Both the position numbers and the translations under genes were made by a program. A model generated the notes under the pieces. That model was not told the origin of the DNA. It was given only the letters and a program-made list of their open reading frames with translations, and did no database searches. A stretch of 21,694 nt of DNA from a virus: positions 1 through 21,694 of the IMG/VR virus record IMGVR_UViG_3300042861_001651. One strand, given 5' to 3'. This document shows positions 7,614-15,320 of the stretch, piece after piece (positions within the stretch are counted from its first letter, which is position 1; each line of letters opens with the position of its first letter).

Positions 7614-9716
7614 TTAAGAACAAAGAGCTCCTGGACCTGTAATATTTCCATCAATCTCTATTTGGAAACTTCCTGAATTAGGATCTGAAAGTTTTTGTAG
7701 ATGCCAGTATTGATCTACACCATTAAATGGAATAGTTCCACCTGAATCCGTGTACACTGTTAAATAAGATGCTAAAGAAGCTCCTTCTATCCAAACTGTA
7801 TTAACTAAACTAAGAGGACAAGCATTAATAGGATCAGAAAGTGAAGATATTCTTCCTTCATACAAAATTAGACCACTAGTTGTTGTTGTTGTTGTAGTAG
7901 GTGTTATTGTAGTAGTAGTTGTTGTTGTTGGCTCTAATGTTGTTGTACTAGTAGTTGTGCTAGTAGAACTAGAAGAACTAGTTGTTGTAGTGGTAGGTGG
8001 TATTGTAGTTGTCGTAGTTGTTGTATTACAATTTCCTATTAACTCAATTGTACCATCTCCACATATAAAAGATGGATAAGGATTATCTAATACACAAAAT
8101 CTAGGAAGATCACCTGTACCAACTTCTACTATATGATTAACTCCATTGCAATCAATATATGCAAATAATGCAAATATTTCATCTGGACAATTTGTTCCAA
8201 CATTAAGTTCAATTTCAATACATGAAGGAGTTTCAGTAGTAGTTGTAGTGGTAGTGGTTGGACCACATTCACCATCAACTGTACAAGCACTTTGTAAATT
8301 AACAATCTCACTCTGTATATCAGTTACTTGTTGATTATCTTTTAAATAAACTAAAGAAAGATCAGGTATGACTCCTGTTTTTAAACAATATGGATATGTT
8401 CCTGCAGTGTCGTAATGCATAACAATATCTTCATTCTCACAAGTTATTTGTTTTCCATTTGTCCCTTCTACATTAACCTTTCCATTCAACGTAGTATTTC
8501 CTGTAGCATCATCAATATCAGCTTGACTAATAATTATGTTTATACACGTACAAGGTATTGTAGTGGTTGTAGTGGTTGTTGGTACTACATCACAACATGG
8601 ACTACCTGTTCCAAGTGGTAAATATAAAATTTGTTCTACGTCCTCAATTAATCCTATTACAGTTATTCCTACAGAATAATCTACACAACCTAATGAGTAA
8701 ATATTTGGTGAATCATATGTATTAATGTATGGATTACCAAAACAATCATTATATAACACTGTAACTTGATTATTATCTGTAGAAGCTAATGTTTCTGATA
8801 ATACAGTGATCACTGTATTAAAACAATTACATAAAGGAGAAATTGTTGTAGTGGTAGTAGTTATAGGAACTGGACATTCTTCATCAATACAATTTGCACC
8901 AACTGTAATAGTTACAAACTCACTATCAGCAAGTCCACAACATCCACAAACTTTTATAGTTTCGTAAGCATCTATAAGAAGTCCACTAATTAATGTACCA
9001 GTGCAATCTTCATAACTTATAGAATGTGAAACAGAATCACTGTTAGAGAATGTAAGACATTCACAAGGAATTGCTGTAGTTGTAGTGGTGGTTGTAGAAC
9101 TAGTTGAACTAGTGGTAGAAGATGATGTAGTGGTAGTTGTTAAAGGAGCACAAGGACCGTTTGGTGTAACAATCACTGTACCTGGAACAGTTAGAGGACT
9201 ATCTGTTATAACGCAAATATTTGTATCTCCTGGCATCAATACTATAGCTTCTTGTTCTTGTGTAGTACAATCAGTAACAATTATAGCTACAGGATCATCT
9301 CCTGTGTTACTTAATGAGAAGTTTTCACAAGGACGTACTGTAGTGGATGTACTAGTAGTAGTTGCAGAACAACATTCACCTAATGTATTGTATATATTAA
9401 TTATATCACCATTAATGTCTATCACTTGATTAGTGATGTTAGTAACTTGGTTAGTTAGATAATTTATCTGTGTTATCAAAGTGCAAATAATCTCATCTAT
9501 CTTTTGTAACACTACATTAAGTGTGTCACATGGTTCAGCCACTATACATGGTAATTCAGGACCATCATAGACAATAGTACTAGATATAGTTAAATGAGTG
9601 CTACATGGATTGTTGTTGTTACAACTACTATTGGTAATTGTAGAACTACACCCACAAGGATCATTTATAACTACGTCTGTACAGCAAGGATTAACTGGTA
9701 AAAAAGGATATGCCAT
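7614..9716 (-). CDS. Multi-bead tail adhesin with Thr-rich linkers
   Basis: 700 aa. After a Cys-rich start (residues 10-63; DPCGCSS, VYDGPELPC) come the helical segment CDTLNVVLQKIDEIIC (63-78) and a coiled coil (about 79-116; YLTNQVTNITNQVIDINGDI). These match the 340-aa protein. Five small beta-type domains follow, about 60-100 residues each, separated by Thr/Ser runs. Most begin with a Cys, and several carry a D-C-x-G or D-C-T motif (IVTDCTTQ, YEDCTG, YNDCFGNP, YIDCNG). The last about 70 residues (TVWIEGASLASYLTVYTD, GTIPFNGVDQYWHLQKLSD) form the C-terminal domain shared with the 340-aa protein. This is a beads-on-a-string surface protein, most likely a tail fibre. Disulphides could form outside the cell. 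No depolymerase motif was recognised. Confidence 0.85.
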   Translation of the reverse strand: MAYPFLPVNPCCTDVVINDPCGCSSTITNSSCNNNNPCSTHLTISSTIVYDGPELPCIVAEPCDTLNVVLQKIDEIICTLITQINYLTNQVTNITNQVIDINGDIINIYNTLGECCSATTTSTSTTVRPCENFSLSNTGDDPVAIIVTDCTTQEQEAIVLMPGDTNICVITDSPLTVPGTVIVTPNGPCAPLTTTTTSSSTTSSTSSTTTTTTTAIPCECLTFSNSDSVSHSISYEDCTGTLISGLLIDAYETIKVCGCCGLADSEFVTITVGANCIDEECPVPITTTTTTISPLCNCFNTVITVLSETLASTDNNQVTVLYNDCFGNPYINTYDSPNIYSLGCVDYSVGITVIGLIEDVEQILYLPLGTGSPCCDVVPTTTTTTTIPCTCINIIISQADIDDATGNTTLNGKVNVEGTNGKQITCENEDIVMHYDTAGTYPYCLKTGVIPDLSLVYLKDNQQVTDIQSEIVNLQSACTVDGECGPTTTTTTTTETPSCIEIELNVGTNCPDEIFALFAYIDCNGVNHIVEVGTGDLPRFCVLDNPYPSFICGDGTIELIGNCNTTTTTTTIPPTTTTTSSSSSTSTTTSTTTLEPTTTTTTTITPTTTTTTTSGLILYEGRISSLSDPINACPLSLVNTVWIEGASLASYLTVYTDSGGTIPFNGVDQYWHLQKLSDPNSGSFQIEIDGNITGPGALCS

Positions 9717-9728
9717 TTTGATAAGTTA

Positions 9729-10826
9729 TTAAGGTAAGTAAATAATGTAATAAGCAGCATTCACTGGTTGTATATTTGTGTGAGGAAGTCCACCTCCATT
9801 ATTTTGACAAGTTACATCAACATTTACATCAATTGTAATTCCTGTTAAAGCAGGATCTGTAGTTCTAGTTGTTGGTACAGACTGTCTACCACCATTACCA
9901 TCTCCAGAAGAATTAGTTACTCCTTGAAAGGTGTGTGAATGTCCAGGATCTGTAACATCTGTTGAAACAACAGTTACTAAATTATGGTTGTGATCAGGCA
10001 TTTCTTGAAGACCAAGAGTAACTTGATTTGTTCCTGCTACACCACCTAGTGAATAATTAGGATTTCCAGAAACTGCTGGATCTACAGCAGGATTCATAGT
10101 TGGTCCAGGAACACCATTAATAGCACCAACAATAGTTCTTCCTCTTAAGTCAGGAGTTCCATTGTTTCCATTACATAAATAAATTCTATTCCAATCTCCA
10201 GTACCTGCTCCTGTAGAATTAAAGTTTGTTAAAGGACCATAATAAGCTACAACACCATATGGAACCATTCTTGAACTATATAATGATCCACTAGAAGTAC
10301 CATCTATATAAGCTTGTATATAAGTATCAATGTCATCAATACTAACATATGTATTAGGAAGATTATTAACAAGAAGATCAAAATCTGTTTTTAATGTACA
10401 TAATGTATTAATTACAGCTTGTACAATAGCATGTGTATCTGAAGAACTTGTAACTCCTGTTAAACAATTTGCTGGTAAAGTGTAATTAGCATTTAATATA
10501 GTAAGTTCTGCTACAATAGCATCTACTTGTTCTTGAAGATCACAAGCAGCTTCTATAAGAGCTTTTGATATATCTACAATAGAAAGATCTCCACAAGTAG
10601 GAAGATATTGTTGTACAAGATTACATATCACTGTGGTACCAAGATCAATTTTCACTCCTGTACCATCTAATGTAGATGTAAGAAACGTAATTAGTGCTTG
10701 TTCTACAAAAGATAGAGAATCACCAGTTTGAATTCCTAAGACAGGAACATCAATTCCTGTATATCTAACACATCTGTCAGAGACAATCTCTGTACATCCG
10801 TTATAACAATTTGAGCAATTGGACAT
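9729..10826 (-). CDS. Tail fibre protein with phage tail collar domain
   Basis: 365 aa. The N-terminus is Cys-rich (NCSNCYNGC), followed by mostly helical segments to about residue 175. The C-terminal part is a recognisable tail-collar domain (Phage_Tail_Collar / microcystin-dependent protein type). It shows PYGVVAYYGP at 189-198, an IYLCNGNNGTPDLRGR core at 215-230, the histidine motifs MPDHNHN (276-282) and GHSHTF (295-300), and the terminal HTNIQPVNAAYYIIYLP. In T4 gp12-like fibres such His residues bind a metal ion at the trimer axis; whether they do so here is inference. It lies between the protease and the 700-aa adhesin with short gaps, and lacks the Thr/Ser linkers of its neighbours. 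A receptor-binding or adhesin-holding short fibre is the best reading. Confidence 0.88.
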   Translation of the reverse strand: MSNCSNCYNGCTEIVSDRCVRYTGIDVPVLGIQTGDSLSFVEQALITFLTSTLDGTGVKIDLGTTVICNLVQQYLPTCGDLSIVDISKALIEAACDLQEQVDAIVAELTILNANYTLPANCLTGVTSSSDTHAIVQAVINTLCTLKTDFDLLVNNLPNTYVSIDDIDTYIQAYIDGTSSGSLYSSRMVPYGVVAYYGPLTNFNSTGAGTGDWNRIYLCNGNNGTPDLRGRTIVGAINGVPGPTMNPAVDPAVSGNPNYSLGGVAGTNQVTLGLQEMPDHNHNLVTVVSTDVTDPGHSHTFQGVTNSSGDGNGGRQSVPTTRTTDPALTGITIDVNVDVTCQNNGGGLPHTNIQPVNAAYYIIYLP

Positions 10827-10858
10827 ATTATTTTATTTTAAAGATTTGATTTATTATT

Positions 10859-12127
10859 TTAACAAGGGTTATCTAATGATCCAGTTAATCCTACTTGCCA
10901 ATATTCTTTTGTTAAACAAGTTAATGTTTTATTTGAGTTTCCTCCAACTGTTGTTTTATATTCAATAGATGTAAGATCTACAACAGTTAATGGTTCTGTA
11001 TTATCCCACCATTCAATTCCTAATTGAGCTGCAACTTGATCTATTCTACATGCATATCCATATATTGTATTTCCATTTGCATCTTCACCACCAGCAAAAT
11101 TTAATCCTATTACTTTTATAGTTCCACCTATATCTGCTAATAATAAAGATCCTGAATCTCCAGGTCTAACTGGACTAAAACATTGAGGAACTTGAGCAGT
11201 TGGTGTAGCTGGATCAGGTTTAACAAACACAATACAATTAGTAAATGTACATAATGTATCAACACCTTGTAATTTAAAATTAACTAATGTATTTGCACCA
11301 ACTTGATAAATAGTTAATGGACACAAAGACCCACCCTTAGGACCTGTTGTTCTTCCTGAACTGTATAATTGTGGATTTGTAGAATACAAATTATTAATTT
11401 CTAATGTTGTAGCAAAAGGAGGATTTTGTGTTAACGATAAACCAACTTGATCCCAAGATGAATCTACATCAACTACGTCTTCACTTAATGAAAATATTGC
11501 AGCATCCACTTGATTTACTCCTGTACCAAATTGTACAATCGGTACATATCTTAAACTTTGTCCAATTACATCAACTGAGTCAGGTACGTTTGGTTCAGTA
11601 TTTTGATAAATAACATTAACAGGAGTGTATTCATTCTTTAATAAACCACTTTGATTTCTCTGTGATGTGTAAAATGCATCTTGTATTGTTACGTGATTAT
11701 TTGTAAGACCTACAACAGCTCCACTTTGAGTGTGTTTAACTAAACTACCTATTGTTCCTCTTGATGGATATAGATTAGATGTTGTTATAGATAATGCCCC
11801 TTTAATAGGTCTTGTATAAGTTCTATTATCAATAGAGCTTGCACCATTATCTTCACCACATCCAACGTTACAAACAAGTGAACTAACTGCATGTATTTGA
11901 ACAATATCAGTTTTAATTATATCTTCACCTATTTGAATTTCAGAAGGAATTATTTCTTCTGGAGATAAATCAGCAATATTCTTTTTTTCTTTTAATTGAT
12001 AAATTATAGCTGAATCTCCTGTAGCTTCCCCATTTGAAATCTTAGGACCATAACCAATAGATATAGCATCAGGATGTAAATTCCTTAACTCATCTATCTT
12101 ATTTAATATTTCATTTGTTAATTGCAT
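10859..12127 (-). CDS. Trypsin-like (S1 family) serine protease
   Basis: 422 aa. A first domain of about 80 residues (ISIGYGPKISNGEATGDSAI, PSEIQIGEDIIKTDIVQ) resembles the segment that precedes the catalytic domain in bacterial Nal1/S1-type peptidases. The catalytic triad is visible: His145 in GLTNNHV, Asp208 in NQVDAAIFSL and Ser325 in PGDSGSLLL (GDSG at 323-326). So the protein should be an active chymotrypsin-fold endopeptidase. No signal peptide or membrane segment is present. It sits between two fibre genes in one transcript, so it is most likely a virion or assembly protease acting on the fibres or on host surface protein; both targets are inference. A structural protein using a protease fold is less likely because the triad is intact. 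Confidence 0.88.
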   Translation of the reverse strand: MQLTNEILNKIDELRNLHPDAISIGYGPKISNGEATGDSAIIYQLKEKKNIADLSPEEIIPSEIQIGEDIIKTDIVQIHAVSSLVCNVGCGEDNGASSIDNRTYTRPIKGALSITTSNLYPSRGTIGSLVKHTQSGAVVGLTNNHVTIQDAFYTSQRNQSGLLKNEYTPVNVIYQNTEPNVPDSVDVIGQSLRYVPIVQFGTGVNQVDAAIFSLSEDVVDVDSSWDQVGLSLTQNPPFATTLEINNLYSTNPQLYSSGRTTGPKGGSLCPLTIYQVGANTLVNFKLQGVDTLCTFTNCIVFVKPDPATPTAQVPQCFSPVRPGDSGSLLLADIGGTIKVIGLNFAGGEDANGNTIYGYACRIDQVAAQLGIEWWDNTEPLTVVDLTSIEYKTTVGGNSNKTLTCLTKEYWQVGLTGSLDNPC

Positions 12128-12138
12128 ATTGTTTTTTA

Positions 12139-14559
12139 TTATGGAGTTACTCCTTCAAAATATGTAAACACTGTATTCACACCTGCTATTGTTGTAGTTG
12201 TTGTTGTTGTAGGAGGAAAAAGTGTAGTGGTTGATGTAGTTACTACAGGATCATCTGTACAACCTAACCATATTGGTCCACCATTTCCACAATTCGTACC
12301 TGATATTGTTACTTGAGTATAATCAGATGGAGCAGTTATAACAAATTCTCCACCACCACCACCAAAAAATGTTCCATCAACTCCATATAATTCATTTCCA
12401 ACAATATCTATATAACAACTTACATTTGCTGTAATAGTAGGTGTACCTCCATTTGTTGTAAATCTAAAATCATCATTTCCATCTACTACTGCAAGTCTAA
12501 ATGGTATATTATTAACTGGAGAAGGAAATGTCAATGTATAATCAAATGCTGGAGTATCTAATGAACAACTTCCTGTATTTCCAATAGTAAATACAGTAGG
12601 AGTATTACCAACAGAAAGTCCGCTACACGAAAAAATATCATTAGCATATGCTGCAGGTCTAGTACCTTGATAAATAACACTACTAGCTTGAACAGTCATT
12701 CCTAAATAAGTAAAGTTAACTGGACCAATATATGGACCACTTGCACTAGATCTTAAACCTGGTAATGATGTAGGTGTACAATCAGGAGCATATACTTCAA
12801 AGTTTACATTTGAACAACCTGTTGATGCCCAAAAAGTTTGTGTGTCAGAATATCCTAAATTACTTTCTAATAAAGTAAGACCATAGTTTGAGTTTTGTTC
12901 TACTTCATATAAATCAGAAGTTTCTGGATTAACTAAATAAACTATTCCGTTCCAAGCAAATAAATCAAAAGCTTTTCTTCCAGTGTAACCAATGGTAAAA
13001 TCAACTGTATCTTGTACACGAATTGCACCTATACTTGGTAACCATGGAATTGAAAAACTAGGATTAGGTAATCCTGCATATTGTTTAATAAAGTTACCAA
13101 CATTATTAGTAGAAGATACAAAATTATTTCTAGTGCTAATTATGACATTTCCTGAATTTGTATAAACAATGCCAGTAATTTCTTCATTTACACCAAAAGT
13201 ATTAGTGACACCTACACTACGAGAAGCTACTGAATTACCAAGTGAAATTGTAACAGAAGGACTAGTTATGTCCCAATATCCAATATTAGCTAAACCACCA
13301 CTAGTTGTAGTATTTCCTAATAATATAGTAGTGTCATTTATTGCAGCAATTGTATTTGGTTGATTTTGACTAGAACCAAAACTAATAACATTAATATCTC
13401 TAACAAAAGAAAGACTTAATGTTTCTTGCATTATGTCCCACTCTTTAATTGTATTTGCTCCATCACCAATCCACAATTTATTATTTGTAGAAGCCTGCAT
13501 TGTAATTTCTGTAGGTGTAGCAAAATCATTTGGTACAGATATAGTAACAGTTGTGTTTGAATCAATATCGTATACATCTATTGAACCAACTACATCTATA
13601 TCTCTAGACCATACACAAGGTGATGCACTTGGAAAAAGTAATGTGGTACTAGTAGTGGTTGTAGATGAAGTGCTACTAGTAGACGTTGTACTTGTTGAAC
13701 TTGTACTAGTTGTTGAAGTGCTACTAGTTGACGTACTGCTAGAACTAGTGGTAGTTGTTGTAGGACAAGGTCCTATTGAAGAATCAACTACAAAAATCTG
13801 GTCTGCTAAAACTTCCCAAGTACCAATAGGGTAACTACCACTTCCTCCTGAAGAAATATATGAAAATACATTACCAATTGTTGCATTATATAATTCAGAG
13901 ACAACCCATTGATTTACATAATCCCCTGATGTAGAGAACCATATATAAACAGGTTCATCAAAACCTACCCATTGAGTTGTACAATCTGGCAGAAGAAGTT
14001 TATAATATGGTTTTCCATTTATTAATCCTACTTCAGGTTCAACAGTACAAGAATATAGATCACCTGGAGTTTCTCCTCCCATGTAGAAACACATAGAAGC
14101 TATAGTAGTGGTAGTTGTCGTAGTGGTTGAACTAGTTGAAGTGGTTGTACTGGTGCTAGTTGAGGTGCTACTAGAACTAGTAGTGGTTGTAGTAGGTTGA
14201 ATAGTAGTACTAGTAGTTGTTGTAGGATTTGGTACAATTGTAATGTCACAAGGTTCTTCTAAACAACGTTCTGGTTCATTACATTTACTAACACATCCTG
14301 ATGTAAGACGAATCACTCTACTAGCAATCATTTGTACAGAGTAGGTATGCACATAATTAGGATTGTAATATTTGTACATAAGAATTCTTCTATATCCAAT
14401 TAATTGAAGTATGTCATTAGAAGGCACAGATTTATTCAACATATATGAAATATTGTTGTATAAGTTGTTGCCAAGTTCTGCCAACTTGCAATCTATTTTC
14501 TTAATTAAAGAAGGAATGTTTGCACATTCTGGACAATTAGTTAGTCTTGGTGATAACAT
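12139..14559 (-). CDS. Large tail adhesin with three Thr/Ser linkers
   Basis: 806 aa. Residues 1-108 form a Cys-containing, helical N-terminal domain (LTNCPECANIPSLIKKIDCK, then LQLIGYRRILMYKYYNPNYV) that probably docks to the tail; it differs from the docking module of the 340- and 700-aa proteins. Thr/Ser linkers lie at about 112-152, 267-307 and 772-790. Between the first two is a bead of about 110 residues. Between the second and third is a large domain of about 460 residues with motifs such as NKLWIGDGANTIKEWDI, possibly a beta-propeller at about 320-620, followed by a Cys-bearing beta region. The last linker is followed by only 16 residues (AGVNTVFTYFEGVTP). It is the largest fibre in the window and the first after the 31-aa mini-gene. 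Receptor binding is inferred. Confidence 0.82.
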   Translation of the reverse strand: MLSPRLTNCPECANIPSLIKKIDCKLAELGNNLYNNISYMLNKSVPSNDILQLIGYRRILMYKYYNPNYVHTYSVQMIASRVIRLTSGCVSKCNEPERCLEEPCDITIVPNPTTTTSTTIQPTTTTTSSSSTSTSTSTTTSTSSTTTTTTTTIASMCFYMGGETPGDLYSCTVEPEVGLINGKPYYKLLLPDCTTQWVGFDEPVYIWFSTSGDYVNQWVVSELYNATIGNVFSYISSGGSGSYPIGTWEVLADQIFVVDSSIGPCPTTTTTSSSSTSTSSTSTTSTSSTSTTSTSSTSSTTTTSTTLLFPSASPCVWSRDIDVVGSIDVYDIDSNTTVTISVPNDFATPTEITMQASTNNKLWIGDGANTIKEWDIMQETLSLSFVRDINVISFGSSQNQPNTIAAINDTTILLGNTTTSGGLANIGYWDITSPSVTISLGNSVASRSVGVTNTFGVNEEITGIVYTNSGNVIISTRNNFVSSTNNVGNFIKQYAGLPNPSFSIPWLPSIGAIRVQDTVDFTIGYTGRKAFDLFAWNGIVYLVNPETSDLYEVEQNSNYGLTLLESNLGYSDTQTFWASTGCSNVNFEVYAPDCTPTSLPGLRSSASGPYIGPVNFTYLGMTVQASSVIYQGTRPAAYANDIFSCSGLSVGNTPTVFTIGNTGSCSLDTPAFDYTLTFPSPVNNIPFRLAVVDGNDDFRFTTNGGTPTITANVSCYIDIVGNELYGVDGTFFGGGGGEFVITAPSDYTQVTISGTNCGNGGPIWLGCTDDPVVTTSTTTLFPPTTTTTTTIAGVNTVFTYFEGVTP

Positions 14560-14570
14560 AATCAGGTTTT

Positions 14571-14666
14571 TTATTTTTCAACTTTAGATGCACAGTGTCC
14601 ACATAACCCATTGGTTAATTGACATCCACATCCCACTCTAGCTCCGCATGAAGTACATTGTGCCAT
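14571..14666 (-). CDS. 31-aa Cys-rich zinc-ribbon-like mini-protein
   Basis: This short gene runs from an ATG at 14666 to a TAA at 14571-14573. It encodes 31 residues with six cysteines at positions 4, 7, 13, 15, 22 and 25 and His24: CTSCG, GCGC and LCGHC. The spacing C-x2-C, C-x-C, C-x2-C is that of a small zinc-binding knuckle. It fits exactly between the 187-aa gene (2-nt gap) and the 806-aa gene (11-nt gap), using ATG and TAA like all its neighbours. That tight fit argues for a real gene, although it is too short for most gene callers. It may help fold or tether fibre proteins, or be a minor virion component. The function is unknown. Confidence 0.7.
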   Translation of the reverse strand: MAQCTSCGARVGCGCQLTNGLCGHCASKVEK

Positions 14667-14668
14667 AA

Positions 14669-15232
14669 TTAATAAAAGTTTATTAGGTAGTTGTTACCAG
14701 AACAACCACAGTTGGATTTTAAAAAGTTGTTTAACATATTATCTGCTTGAGCATATAATGTGTTTGATTCATATTCTGCACAGTTATTAGCTGCTGAAAT
14801 AGCTCCTTGAATAAAGAAGTTGATTGTATTTAATTGTACACTAGATTGTGTTTTAAGTGCTCTATCACATTCCATCATATTTAATTGAAGAAATGCATTA
14901 TCAAACTTTTCTTGAAGTTTATCAACACGTAATATTGTCTTCTCTACATAGTTTGCATATGCAGGAGCAACAGAATATTTAATTCTATATATTCCATCAG
15001 GAAGAGCTTGATTGCAACCAGGATCTGTTATTCCTAAATTAGATGATGTAAATACATTGATTTCATTAGGAACAAAAGGTAATATTTTGGTTCCAAATCC
15101 AGGAATGTCAATCTCAATAGATGGTGCAGAAACCACTGGAGGATTGGTAGGATATACAGAAGCATCTGCAACACCAAGTGTAAGTACACTATAAGTAGGA
15201 ACTACTAATATATCTAATTGTAAGTTTGCCAT
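14669..15232 (-). CDS. Virion structural protein, crAss-like, 187 aa
   Basis: The protein starts MANLQLDILVVPTYSVLTLG. The first half is beta-type and Pro/Val-rich (PSIEIDIPGFGTKILPFVPN, NQALPDGIYRIKYSVAPAYA). From about residue 115 it is helical (VDKLQEKFDNAFLQLNMMEC, then NTINFFIQGAISAANNCAEY) and ends NCGCSGNNYLINFY. A beta domain followed by helices is compatible with a tail or head-completion subunit. I recall related proteins in crAss-like phage structural blocks, but cannot confirm this. It lies directly after the 390-aa gene, separated by a strong hairpin, so its dose may be reduced relative to that protein. No catalytic motif is seen. Confidence 0.75.
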   Translation of the reverse strand: MANLQLDILVVPTYSVLTLGVADASVYPTNPPVVSAPSIEIDIPGFGTKILPFVPNEINVFTSSNLGITDPGCNQALPDGIYRIKYSVAPAYANYVEKTILRVDKLQEKFDNAFLQLNMMECDRALKTQSSVQLNTINFFIQGAISAANNCAEYESNTLYAQADNMLNNFLKSNCGCSGNNYLINFY

Positions 15233-15248
15233 GTTGTTTTTAAATAAA

Positions 15249-15288
15249 TATGCCAGAGGATGTGAGTTATCCTCTATCCCCTGGCATA
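15249..15288 (-). terminator. Strong bulged hairpin between the 390-aa and 187-aa genes
   Basis: TATGCCAG (15249-15256) pairs with CTGGCATA (15281-15288), and AGGAT (15257-15261) pairs with ATCCT (15269-15273). This leaves a 7-nt apical loop and a 7-nt bulge. On the minus strand the stem is followed by TTTATTTAAAA, so it is a likely partial terminator or an mRNA-stabilising hairpin for the 390-aa gene. Confidence 0.65.
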
Positions 15289-15320
15289 GGTTATTATTAA
15301 TTTACTCTCTTCTTTTATTC

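Noticed and set aside
5554-14559. Diversity-generating retroelement acting on the adhesins
   Set aside because: No reverse transcriptase gene or template repeat was seen in the window. The variation signs are repeat length and domain number, not clustered adenine changes. The rest of the genome was not available.
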